Source: Bryobacterales bacterium
GTDB lineage: Bacteria > Acidobacteriota > Terriglobia > Bryobacterales > Bryobacteraceae
Direction of reading: 5' to 3'
Assembly (NCBI GenBank): GCA_016716385.1
Contig: JADJWL010000016.1
Span: 33,511-97,510 of the forward strand
Length of the DNA: 64,000 nucleotides
Shown here piece after piece: positions 1 through 8,354 of the stretch. The notes under the pieces were generated by a model that made no database searches, was not told the origin of the DNA, and was given only the letters and a program-made list of their open reading frames with translations. The translations under genes and the position numbers were made by a program. The first letter of the stretch is position 1; each line of letters begins with the position of its first letter.

Positions 1-1
1 C

Positions 2-43
2 GCCGGCGAGGCTGAATCCGCCGAGGCGCCTGCCGAATCATAA
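2..43 (+). CDS. tig: C-terminal tail of probable trigger factor (partial)
   Basis: The first 43 bases read open in one frame and end at TAA 15 bases before the clpP start. The visible tail is Ala/Glu/Ser-rich and acidic (AGEAESAEAPAES), which is common at trigger factor C-termini. tig directly upstream of clpP is a very common bacterial order. Only 13 residues are visible, so the identity rests mainly on gene order. Confidence 0.35.
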   Translation, partial: AGEAESAEAPAES

Positions 44-58
44 CGAACAGGAGATCCG

Positions 59-655
59 ATGGCATTAGTCCCCATGGTGGTGGAGCAGTCGAGCCGCGGC
101 GAGCGCGCCTACGACATCTATTCCCGGCTGCTGCGCGACAACATCATCTTTCTCGGTACGCCGGTGGACGACATGGTGGCGAACCTCGTCACGGCGCAGT
201 TGCTGTTCCTCGAAGCGGAGAATCCGGAGAAGGACATCGCGCTGTACATCAACTCGCCCGGCGGCTCGATCACGGCCGGGATGGCGATCTACGACACGAT
301 GCAGTTCATCCGGCCCGACGTGAGCACGATCTGCATCGGGCAGGCCGCGTCGATGGGCGCCTTGCTGCTGGCGGCGGGCAAGAAGGGCAAGCGCTACGCA
401 TTGCCCAACGCACGAATTCTGATCCACCAGCCGTCGATGGACGGGCTGTCCGGCCAAGCCACCGACATCGATATCCACGCGCGGGAGATTCTGCGCATGC
501 GCGAGATCACCAACGACATCCTGGCGCGGCACACGGGCCAGCCGGTCGAGAAGGTCCAGCGCGACGTGGATCGCGATTACATCATGTCCGCCGCGCAAGC
601 CAAGGAGTACGGCCTGGTCGATGAGATCATTGACCGCCGGCTGCCGCTGGGGTAG
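59..655 (+). CDS. clpP: ATP-dependent Clp protease proteolytic subunit ClpP
   Basis: This is the serine peptidase that forms the double-heptamer proteolytic chamber fed by ClpX or ClpA. The 198 residues match the usual ClpP length. The nucleophile Ser98 lies in GQAASMGALLL, His123 in ILIHQPS, and the catalytic Asp is probably Asp173 in DRDYIMSA. The substrate-groove strand LYINSPGGS is at 62-70. An AGGAG ribosome site sits just before the ATG. ClpX is not encoded next to it; a BON-domain gene follows instead. Confidence 0.97.
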   Translation: MALVPMVVEQSSRGERAYDIYSRLLRDNIIFLGTPVDDMVANLVTAQLLFLEAENPEKDIALYINSPGGSITAGMAIYDTMQFIRPDVSTICIGQAASMGALLLAAGKKGKRYALPNARILIHQPSMDGLSGQATDIDIHAREILRMREITNDILARHTGQPVEKVQRDVDRDYIMSAAQAKEYGLVDEIIDRRLPLG

Positions 656-672
656 TAGAATGGGCGCAGGGA

Positions 673-942
673 ATGACGCGAAGAATCCTGCTCCTGTTGC
701 CAGGCGCACTGCTCCTGAGCGCCCGCGAACTCAGCGACGACGAAATCTACGATGAAGTGCGCCGCCGGTTGACCGCCGACCGCGAGGTGAAGATCCTCGA
801 CCTCGACGTCGCAGTCAGTCAAGGTGTGGTCACGCTCAAAGGACTCGTCGAGACGGAGCGCCTGCGATCCCGCGCTGAACGCATCGTGAAGAAGATCAAG
901 GCAGTGCGGGGCGTCAATAACGAACTGCGGATCCGGCAATGA
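673..942 (+). CDS. small exported BON-domain protein
   Basis: An 89-residue protein with a short N-terminal hydrophobic segment (about residues 4-16), consistent with export. A single BON domain fills about residues 20-87, with the typical pattern of a variable strand, GVVTLKG and a final VRGVNNELRI. BON domains bind phospholipid or other ligands in periplasmic and outer-membrane proteins such as OsmY. Its 3' end overlaps the next gene by 4 nt, so the two are probably co-translated. No specific function can be assigned. Confidence 0.8.
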   Translation: MTRRILLLLPGALLLSARELSDDEIYDEVRRRLTADREVKILDLDVAVSQGVVTLKGLVETERLRSRAERIVKKIKAVRGVNNELRIRQ

Positions 943-1808
943 CGCGGCGCGGATTCGTCAGCCTGCTGGCCCCGACGATTGCGGGCGCGCAGGACTTCTC
1001 CGAAGTACGGATCGAGAAGATCGCCGCCGGGTTCGTGTTCACCGAAGGCCCGGTCTGGTCGCGCGACGGTTTCCTTCTGTTCAGCGATGTCCCCAATGAC
1101 GTGATCCACAAGTGGGTCCCCGGCGAGGGGACCAGCGTCTACCGCAAGCCCACCAACAAGGCCAACGGCAATACGTTCGACAATCGCGGGCGTCTGCTGA
1201 GCTGCGAGAGCAAGGGCCGGCGCGTGGTGCGCGAATTGCGCGACGGCAAGCTCGAAGTGGTGGCGGAAAAGTGGGAAGGCAAGCGCCTGAACGCGCCCAA
1301 CGATATCACGGTGCGCAAGGACGGCCACATCTACTTCACCGACCCGGCGTTCGGCGACCAGGCGGAGGGCCGGGAGCTGGATTTTTACGGCGTCTATCAC
1401 GTCACGCCGCGCGGCGAGATGCGCCTCATCGCCAAGCCGGAAGGGCGGCCGAACGGCGTCGCGCTGTCGCCGGACGGGCGCATTCTCTACGTCAACAATT
1501 CCGACGAGCGGAACGTTCGGGCTTATGACCTCGACCGCCAGGGCGTGCCGTCGAATGAGCGCGTGCTGATCTCCGATATCCAGGGTTCGCCCGACGGCAT
1601 GCGCGTCGACGAGAAGGGTAATCTCTACGTCACGGCGAACGCGCTCGATATCTTCTCGCCCGAGGGCAAGCTGGTCCACCGGATGGAGTTCCCCGAGATG
1701 CCGCGCAACTGCGCGTTCGGTGACGCCGATTTCCAGACGCTTTTCGTGACGGCGCGCACGTCGGTGTACCGCGTGCGGCTCGACGTGAAAGGCGCGGTGC
1801 ACTATTAG
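939..1808 (+). CDS. SMP-30/gluconolactonase-like (LRE family) protein
   Basis: A 289-residue six-bladed beta-propeller of the SMP-30/gluconolactonase/LRE type, expected to hydrolyse sugar lactones with a divalent metal. Probable metal-ligand motifs are Glu in TEGPVW near residue 33, Asn in APNDITV near residue 118, and the Asp of SPDGR. The N-terminus MTRRGFVSLLAPTIAGAQ looks like a short Tat-type signal, so the protein is probably periplasmic. The start codon overlaps the BON gene stop (ATGA). The exact substrate is unknown. Confidence 0.85.
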   Translation: MTRRGFVSLLAPTIAGAQDFSEVRIEKIAAGFVFTEGPVWSRDGFLLFSDVPNDVIHKWVPGEGTSVYRKPTNKANGNTFDNRGRLLSCESKGRRVVRELRDGKLEVVAEKWEGKRLNAPNDITVRKDGHIYFTDPAFGDQAEGRELDFYGVYHVTPRGEMRLIAKPEGRPNGVALSPDGRILYVNNSDERNVRAYDLDRQGVPSNERVLISDIQGSPDGMRVDEKGNLYVTANALDIFSPEGKLVHRMEFPEMPRNCAFGDADFQTLFVTARTSVYRVRLDVKGAVHY

Positions 1809-1833
1809 CCGCAGGTATCCGGCGCACCCGCTG

Positions 1834-2235
1834 GTGGGTGTCGGAGCGCTGGTGATCGACGCGGGGCGCATTCTGCTGGTCGAGCGCGGACGCGAGCCGC
1901 TGGCCGGATTGTGGTCGCTGCCCGGCGGGCTGGTCGAGACGGGAGAAGCGCTGCGGGACGCCGTGGTCCGCGAAGTGCGCGAAGAGACCGGACTCGATGT
2001 GGAAGCCGGTCCGCTCGTCGAGGTGTTCGAGCGGATCACGCGGGATGCTTCGGGCGCGGTGGAGTACCACTACGTGCTGGCGGATTACCTGTGCCGGGTC
2101 CGGGGCGGCAGGCTGGCGGCCGCCGACGATGCGCGGCGGGCCGCATGGATCGCCCGCACCGATCTGCACGCCTACGCAGTGACCGAAGGCAGCCTGCCGG
2201 TGATCGAAAAAGCCTTCCGGATGGCGGACGCGTGA
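1834..2235 (+). CDS. Nudix hydrolase (ADP-ribose pyrophosphatase-like)
   Basis: A Nudix hydrolase that cleaves nucleoside diphosphate-linked substrates. The complete Nudix box runs from GGLVETGE to REVREETGL. The GTG at 1834 gives 133 residues, but upstream codons in the same frame encode RRYPAHPL, a sequence that usually belongs to this family's N-terminus. The frame is open upstream only to a TGA at 1786-1788 and holds no ATG, GTG or TTG; the only near-cognate start is ATT at 1804, overlapping the previous stop. The true start is therefore unresolved. It overlaps mutS2 by 4 nt. Confidence 0.85.
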   Translation: MGVGALVIDAGRILLVERGREPLAGLWSLPGGLVETGEALRDAVVREVREETGLDVEAGPLVEVFERITRDASGAVEYHYVLADYLCRVRGGRLAAADDARRAAWIARTDLHAYAVTEGSLPVIEKAFRMADA

Positions 2236-4634
2236 AGAACACCAGCGGAGACATTCTCGAATTCGGCGCGCTCAAGGAGTTGATCGGCCGGTACGTTGCG
2301 TCTCCAGGCGGCCGCGTGCGCCTCGACGCGCTGACACCGCACGGCGACGCGACGCGCCTTCCGGAAGAAATTGCCGAAGCGGGCGAGGCCGTGGGCTACC
2401 TGCGAGCCGCCGCGCAGCCGAAGTCCGGGGGGCGTGAGGCGGCGGCGCGCCTGGACTTCTCCGGCCTGCCGGATCTCGAAGTCGCGGTGCAGAAGCTGCG
2501 CATCGAGGGCGCGGTGCTGGATCCGCTGGAGGTCTACGACCTCGTCTCGCTGCTCGACCGGGCGTCGGGGATGCGGGCGTCGCTGCTGGCGGCGGCGGCG
2601 CAGTTTCCGAAGCTCGGCCGCCACGGCGCAGCCATCGGCGACTTCCGTCCGCTGGTGGCAGCCATCGCGGGCAAGATCCTGCCCGGCGGGTTGCTGGCGG
2701 ACGACGCCAGCCCCGAACTCGCCCGTCTGCGCCGCGACATGGGACGGCAGAAGCAGTCCATCCAGAGTTCGCTCGAACGCTTCCTGCGGGCGCACCAGGA
2801 AGGCGGCGTGCTTCAGGAAGAGTTCGTCACGATCCGCAATGACCGCTACGTCGTGCCGGTGATCGCGGGACAGAAGCGCAAGGTGGAGGGCGTGATCCAC
2901 GGCGCCAGCTCCACCGGACATACGCTATTCGTCGAACCGCTGGCCACCATCGAGCTGAACAACGAACTGGTCCGGCTGACCGAGGAGGAGGCGCGCGAGG
3001 CGCACCGGATTGTCCGCGAGATGACGGCGAAGCTGCGCGAAGCGGCGGCCGAGATTGCCGTCGCGCTCGAGACGCTCGGCGCGCTCGACTTTCTCTTCGC
3101 CAAGGCGCGTTTCGCGGCGGAGTTCGACTGCTGCCTGCCGCGTTTCAGCGCCGAAGGGACACCGCGGCTGCTGCTGCGCGAGGCGCGGCATCCGTTGCTT
3201 GAAGACGTGCTGCGCCGCCAGCGCCGGCGGATTGTGCCAGTGACGCTTGAGCTCGACCGGGAGCGGCGGACGCTCGTCATCAGCGGGCCCAACACGGGCG
3301 GCAAGACCGTCACGCTCAAGACGGCCGGGCTTCTGGCGCTGATGGCGCACGCCGGACTGCCTGTGCCGTGCAGCGAGGCCGAGTTCCCGGTCTTCGAACA
3401 GGTGCTGGCCGATATCGGCGACAACCAGTCGATCGAGCAGAGCCTCAGCACGTTCTCGGCGCACGTGGCCCGCATCCGGGACATGGTGCTCGACGGCACG
3501 GCCGATTCGCTCGTGCTGTTCGACGAACTGGGCGCGGCAACCGATCCGGAAGAGGGCGGCGCGCTTGGCGTGGCTGTGGTCGACCATTTCCGCCGCATCG
3601 GAGCGTTCACGATCGCGTCCACGCACTTGATGGCGCTCAAGGTCTACGGCAGCAGCACCGAGCATGTCGTCAATGGATCGATGGGCTTCGACGAGGCGAC
3701 TCTGGAGCCGACCTACGAACTGCGGTTGGGCCTGCCCGGCAAGTCCGCGGGCCTCGATATCGCCTCGCGCCTGGGACTGCCGGCGCACCTGATGGACCGC
3801 GCCCGGCAGGCGATGGGATCGCGCGAACGCGACCTGGAGCGTCTGCTGGCCGAATTGCACGAACAGCGGCGCGCCGCGGCGGCGCTCGACGCGGAACTGG
3901 GCGCGCGCGCGGCCGCGCTGGCCGAACGCGAAGCGAAGCTGGCCGCCGATTGGGAGCGCCGGGGCACGGCCAAGCTGCGGGAACTGGAGCGCCGTTCGGA
4001 GGAAGCGCTGGCGCGCTTCGAAGCCGAGGCCGCGGCGGCGATCGAGCGGATCGGGCAGCTTGCCCAGAGCAAGAAGGCGGCGAGCGAGGCGTCGCGAATT
4101 GCGGCGAAGGTGAAGCGGGAGCTGCGGGAGTCGTTCGAGTCGGGCGTGAAGGGCGAGGCGCCGCGGGCCGTCCCGCAGGTGGAACCGGGCGCGCGGGTAC
4201 GCTTGAAGAATTTCTCCGAGCCGGCCACCGTGCGGCGGCTGCTGGGCGGCGGACGGCTGGAAGTGGAAGCAGGGATTCTCAAGGTGCAGGCGGACATGGA
4301 CGACGTGCTCGAAGTGCTGCCCGCGGGCGGCGGACCGAAGCTGCCGGCGAACGTCAGTTTCCGTCCGGGGCCGCAACTGCATCCGGCGCACCAGGAAATC
4401 AACGTGATCGGTGAACACGCCGACGACGCTTGCGAGCGGGTCGACCGGTTCCTCGATCAGGCCGTGATGGCCACGGCGAGCCGCGTCCGGATTGTGCACG
4501 GGCATGGCATGGGAATTCTGCGGAAGGCCATCTGGAAGCTGCTGGGGGCGCACCCGCACGTCGCGAAGTTTTACTACGCCCCGCAGTACGAAGGCGGGCA
4601 GGGCGCCACGATCGTCGAAATCCGCGAGGAATAA
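2232..4634 (+). CDS. mutS2: MutS2 family ATPase/endonuclease
   Basis: An 800-residue MutS2 protein, involved in suppressing recombination or in ribosome rescue depending on species. It has core and lever helices, then an ABC-type ATPase with Walker A GPNTGGKT near residue 350, and LVLFDELGAATDPEEGG as Walker B/signature region. A long Ala/Glu-rich coiled coil follows at about 530-640. The C-terminal Smr domain keeps the HGHGMG loop, but the usual LDLRG strand reads INVIG. The start is GTG at 2232 because it overlaps the Nudix stop (GTGA); an open frame upstream is a shadow of the Nudix gene. Confidence 0.95.
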   Translation: MKNTSGDILEFGALKELIGRYVASPGGRVRLDALTPHGDATRLPEEIAEAGEAVGYLRAAAQPKSGGREAAARLDFSGLPDLEVAVQKLRIEGAVLDPLEVYDLVSLLDRASGMRASLLAAAAQFPKLGRHGAAIGDFRPLVAAIAGKILPGGLLADDASPELARLRRDMGRQKQSIQSSLERFLRAHQEGGVLQEEFVTIRNDRYVVPVIAGQKRKVEGVIHGASSTGHTLFVEPLATIELNNELVRLTEEEAREAHRIVREMTAKLREAAAEIAVALETLGALDFLFAKARFAAEFDCCLPRFSAEGTPRLLLREARHPLLEDVLRRQRRRIVPVTLELDRERRTLVISGPNTGGKTVTLKTAGLLALMAHAGLPVPCSEAEFPVFEQVLADIGDNQSIEQSLSTFSAHVARIRDMVLDGTADSLVLFDELGAATDPEEGGALGVAVVDHFRRIGAFTIASTHLMALKVYGSSTEHVVNGSMGFDEATLEPTYELRLGLPGKSAGLDIASRLGLPAHLMDRARQAMGSRERDLERLLAELHEQRRAAAALDAELGARAAALAEREAKLAADWERRGTAKLRELERRSEEALARFEAEAAAAIERIGQLAQSKKAASEASRIAAKVKRELRESFESGVKGEAPRAVPQVEPGARVRLKNFSEPATVRRLLGGGRLEVEAGILKVQADMDDVLEVLPAGGGPKLPANVSFRPGPQLHPAHQEINVIGEHADDACERVDRFLDQAVMATASRVRIVHGHGMGILRKAIWKLLGAHPHVAKFYYAPQYEGGQGATIVEIREE

Positions 4635-4637
4635 GAA

Positions 4638-4666
4638 GGCGCGCCAGCCGGGAAGACTGGCGCGCC
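4638..4666. terminator. hairpin between convergent mutS2 and TonB receptor genes
   Basis: A perfect 10-bp inverted repeat (GGCGCGCCAG and CTGGCGCGCC) around a 9-nt loop, beginning 3 nt after the mutS2 stop and 22 nt past the opposing stop. Neither side has a U tract, so it is either a bidirectional intrinsic terminator of weak type or an mRNA-end stabiliser. Confidence 0.55.
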
Positions 4667-4688
4667 AGGGACCTGCGAAAGACTCCGG

Positions 4689-7600
4689 TTAGAACGTCAG
4701 GCGCAGCGCCATCTGCATGAAGCGCGCATCCTGCGCGACGTTGGTGTACTGGCCGAAGTTCGGATTGGAGACATTGCGGTTCATCTCCAGGAACGACGTG
4801 TTGTTGAAGATGTTGTACATCTCCGCCCGGAACTGCAGACGCATCCCCTCGCGAATGTGGAAATTCTTAAAGAACGTCCAGTCGAAGTTACGCTCGCCGT
4901 TCAGCCTGTGGGTATTGCGGCCCAGAGTGCCAAAGTTGCCGATGAGCGGCTGCGACAGGCCCAGGGACGCCGCATACGCCGAAACCGTCTGGACCCCATC
5001 GGGGTTGGTCGTTGTGGAGTAGGCGCCTTCGCGGCCAGTCGGGATTGGAGTAATATCGAATGCGCCCGAAGCGTTGACACGCACATCGGCGCTTGCGCCA
5101 AGCAGCGGGATGGAACTGATGCCGCGGCGTGCGCCCGAAACGAACGAGACGGGAAAGCCTGTCCGGAAGCTGTTGATGCTGGAAAAGCCCCAACCGTGGA
5201 CTACCTGCCTCAGGAACCCGTTGCTCAGGTTGCGGCCGAAGGGGAGTTCCCAAGAGTGCACGATGACGACGCGCTGGCGGAGGTCAAACTGCGATGCGGC
5301 GCGGTTGTCGCGGTTGTTCAGCGGATTCTGCTGGGCCGCGCTGTCATTGACGAGGACGCCGAGAGAGTCAGAGATGTCGTCGATCGATTTGCCGACCGTA
5401 TAGGAGAAGTTCCACATGTAGCCGCTCGAGTAGCGCTTGGTGACTTCGCTCTGGAACGAATGGAAGTTCGACAGGGCCGAACTCTCCACCATCTGAATGA
5501 CGTTGAAGCGCCCATCGATGCGGTTGGAGAAACGGGCGATGTTACCGTTCAACGCACTCTGGACCGCCAGGTAGTCCGGCAGCCGCTGAGTTTCGTCCGC
5601 CAGATTCTGGGCGGGGACCAGCCGTGCGTCGTTTGTGAGGTTCAGGTGTTGGCTACGTTGCAGATAGGTGCTCTTCGAACCCACGTAGCTGCCCTTGACG
5701 ACCATACCACCGGGCAGTTCCCGTTGAATCCCCAAACTAAACTGCTGCACCTGCGGGTTGCGAAGGCCGGGATCGATCACCGGGCTCATGTTGCCGAAAT
5801 TCAAGGCGGTGCTGCTGATTTGTCCAACCGACGCCTGGGTCTGCGTCTGGATCTCGGAGTTCCCGGCCACGATGTTCGCAAAGCTGTTGGCGCCAGTGAA
5901 GCTGGCTGCTCCCTGCAAGACCGCGGTCGGCATGAAAGGCGGCAGGAACCGCTGATTGGTAATCGGGTTCAGGAAGATGAAGTCGTAGGCGATGCCGTAC
6001 CCGCCGCGGATGACCGTCTTGTCGTTCAAGGCATACGCAAAGCCGACGCGCGGCCCCCAGTTATTGGAGGTATTGAACGCTGGCTGTCCGAGAGCGAAGC
6101 AGCCAAAGCGGCCGGTGCCGGCCGCCCCAAGGGAGTCGGTGCAGTCGAAGTTCAGGTTCGAGATCAACCCGTTCACTTCCCGCGGTCCACCGGCGCGTTC
6201 CATGCGCAGGCCGAGGTTCACCGTCAATCTTCGGGTCACCTTCCAGTCGTCCTGGACAAAGAAGAACTGGTTGGAGACACGGTTATTCCGGACCGAGTTT
6301 CCTGCGCGCTGCTGGTAGGTTAGTGGCGTCCCCGCCGCGAAGGCGTCCCAACTGGCAAACGAGATGAGCGGGCGGACAACTGCATCGAACACGCTGTCGG
6401 CCCGGTAGTAGAAGAAATCAGCTCCGAACTTGATGTTGTGACTGCCCTTCATCCACGAAAGCTGGTCAGTCCACTGGAAGGTCCGCTGGCTGCGACCCTG
6501 GGGAAGTCCTTCCCAGACGCCGAAGGACGAGACTTGGCCATTCGCGAAGGTGATCCGGGGGCCGATAAGATCGGGATTCTCCACCGGGAAACCAGGGTTG
6601 CTCCAACCGTATCCGAACCGGAACTCGTTCACGACGGTCGGACCGAAGATACGCGTATAGGCTGAGTTAAACTGCTTGGGATCATTGAGGGAACTGGCGC
6701 CGAACCGGGCGAGATTGGTGCCGATGAAGGTCAGGCCACTCGAAGCATCCTTTGAGTCGAAACTTCCGAGGCGCGCTGTCAGCCGATTGTTTTCGTTGAA
6801 ATTGTGGTCGCCCTTGACTGCCCACTGCCAGGAATCGGTTACGTTCGGAGCCTGCTGTTCCACCGTGCCGGTGGCGCCCGCTGACGCTGTGGCGGCAGGG
6901 AGTTGGAACCGGTCCAGCAGAGCCCTCGACGTGGGGTCGGTGACTTGGGCGAGCATTGCGGCCGTCGGTACCTGGGCGATGCGCGCCGCGCCGGCGCCTC
7001 TCAGCTTCACTCCTTCGAAGGAGGTCAGAAAGAAGGTCTTGTTCTTTCCATTGTATACACCAGGAAGGAGAACCGGTCCGCCCACGACATACCCAAACTG
7101 GTTACGGCGCTGAATCGCCGCCGAACCCGAACGGTCAAAAAACGGCCGGGCGTTCAGCTTGTCGTTCCGCAGGAAGTTATAAGCTTCGAAATGAAGGTCA
7201 TTGGTGCCGGACTTGGTGATGTACTGCAACTGCGAGTTCGCGTTCCGGCCATACTCCGCGCTGAAGTTGTTCGTGATGAACTTGACTTCCTGTATCTCGG
7301 TGAAGTTCAAGGGCCCAAGAGGTCCGCCCGTACCGGTCACGGAGATATCGGTGGCCGTGATGTTGTCCACCGTGATGTTATTGCCGCGGCCGCGTCCACC
7401 GTTGGTATTGAAGCTGCCCGATCCCAGGAACGGGTTGTTCGACGATACGGGCGCCGTGCCGGGTGCGATCAGTGCGAACAGGTTCGGGTTTCTCGCGACC
7501 GGCAGTTCCTGGATCGCCTGTCCAACCAGACCGCTCTGAATCTGCGCGTTCTCCAGGTCAAGCCGGGAGGCCGCTTCCTCAACTGTGATCACTTCCGTGA

Positions 7601-7979
7601 CCTGGCCGACTTCCATATTGAACCGGACCGACGAGATCTGGCCCGACCGGACCTCGGTCTGCGTCAGCGCCACCCGGAAGCCCGGCGCCTCGGCGCGCAC
7701 TTCGTAGGTTCCGATTGGCAGAAGAGCGAACCCGAACAGGCCCTGCTCGTTGGTCGGCTGCGTGCGGGTTTCCCCCGTGTTGACATTGCGCAACGAAACG
7801 GTTGCTGAAACGACAGCGGCTCCCGACTGGTCCACCACCGTACCACGGACATCGCCCGTGATCTGGGCGGCGGCGTTGAACGGCAGCAGCGCTGCCAGAC
7901 AGAGCGCCAGGCAGACCGGCGCGAACCAAACGCGAAGCCTCGTAAGCATCGCCATCTTGGCATCGTTATTTAGAGTCAT
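4689..7979 (-). CDS. Oar-like TonB-dependent outer-membrane receptor
   Basis: A 1,096-residue outer-membrane protein of the large Acidobacteriota Oar-like class. A signal peptide ends near AAAQ (residues 37-40). A carboxypeptidase-regulatory Ig-like domain follows (about 42-120, starting GDVRGTVVDQSGA), then a plug (about 130-240, with GGRGRGNNITVDN) and a long beta-barrel ending RLTF with a terminal Phe. The chosen ATG follows AGAGGA by 6 nt; an in-frame TTG-type extension to 8,051 would bury the signal peptide. Its likely role is TonB-driven uptake or surface binding of an unknown ligand, probably a glycan or peptide. Confidence 0.9.
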   Translation of the reverse strand: MTLNNDAKMAMLTRLRVWFAPVCLALCLAALLPFNAAAQITGDVRGTVVDQSGAAVVSATVSLRNVNTGETRTQPTNEQGLFGFALLPIGTYEVRAEAPGFRVALTQTEVRSGQISSVRFNMEVGQVTEVITVEEAASRLDLENAQIQSGLVGQAIQELPVARNPNLFALIAPGTAPVSSNNPFLGSGSFNTNGGRGRGNNITVDNITATDISVTGTGGPLGPLNFTEIQEVKFITNNFSAEYGRNANSQLQYITKSGTNDLHFEAYNFLRNDKLNARPFFDRSGSAAIQRRNQFGYVVGGPVLLPGVYNGKNKTFFLTSFEGVKLRGAGAARIAQVPTAAMLAQVTDPTSRALLDRFQLPAATASAGATGTVEQQAPNVTDSWQWAVKGDHNFNENNRLTARLGSFDSKDASSGLTFIGTNLARFGASSLNDPKQFNSAYTRIFGPTVVNEFRFGYGWSNPGFPVENPDLIGPRITFANGQVSSFGVWEGLPQGRSQRTFQWTDQLSWMKGSHNIKFGADFFYYRADSVFDAVVRPLISFASWDAFAAGTPLTYQQRAGNSVRNNRVSNQFFFVQDDWKVTRRLTVNLGLRMERAGGPREVNGLISNLNFDCTDSLGAAGTGRFGCFALGQPAFNTSNNWGPRVGFAYALNDKTVIRGGYGIAYDFIFLNPITNQRFLPPFMPTAVLQGAASFTGANSFANIVAGNSEIQTQTQASVGQISSTALNFGNMSPVIDPGLRNPQVQQFSLGIQRELPGGMVVKGSYVGSKSTYLQRSQHLNLTNDARLVPAQNLADETQRLPDYLAVQSALNGNIARFSNRIDGRFNVIQMVESSALSNFHSFQSEVTKRYSSGYMWNFSYTVGKSIDDISDSLGVLVNDSAAQQNPLNNRDNRAASQFDLRQRVVIVHSWELPFGRNLSNGFLRQVVHGWGFSSINSFRTGFPVSFVSGARRGISSIPLLGASADVRVNASGAFDITPIPTGREGAYSTTTNPDGVQTVSAYAASLGLSQPLIGNFGTLGRNTHRLNGERNFDWTFFKNFHIREGMRLQFRAEMYNIFNNTSFLEMNRNVSNPNFGQYTNVAQDARFMQMALRLTF

Positions 7980-8354
7980 GTGAATTCCTCTCATCGAGTC
8001 ACCTGAATTAGCCCGTATTGCCCGTTCAGGTGCGGGGCCGGCCAGTGTCAAGGCGAGGGGGACAGTCGCTGTCCCTGTCGGGAACCCGCCGGTTGACTCC
8101 GGTTAAGATTTGCGCAGCAATTGAATAACCACTCCCTGAAGGTGGGGTTCACAGTGACAGTGCCCCCGTTAATTGGTTGATCTGCCGATGGTTCCCTGCG
8201 CACCTTCACCCATGCGGTGCGCCATGCTTTCCGCTTTTCAGAACCCCCGGAGGTGCGTATTCCGTTTTTCATCGAAATGTCAAGAGACGCATCCGCCCGC
8301 CGGTAACCTCCGCCTGTCCTCCAATCGCCTGTGAGACAATACCCGCAGATTCCA
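7980..8354. other. intergenic region between divergent TonB receptor and efflux operon
   Basis: 375 bases that must hold both divergent promoters. I see no convincing sigma70 pair on either strand. The ORFs that cross it on each strand lack family resemblance and ribosome sites. A possible repeat element occupies 8057-8167 and is listed separately. Confidence 0.6.
8057..8167. repeat. possible short MITE/REP-like element with imperfect terminal inverted repeats
   Basis: The left end begins GGGGGACAGTCGCTGT and the reverse complement of the right end begins GGGGGCACTGTCACTGT, an imperfect inverted repeat over about 16 nt bounding 111 bp. The left end also folds on itself (GGGACAG-TCG-CTGTCCC, 8059-8075). 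No target-site duplication is evident. Only one copy was noticed in the window, so the call is tentative. Confidence 0.3.
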
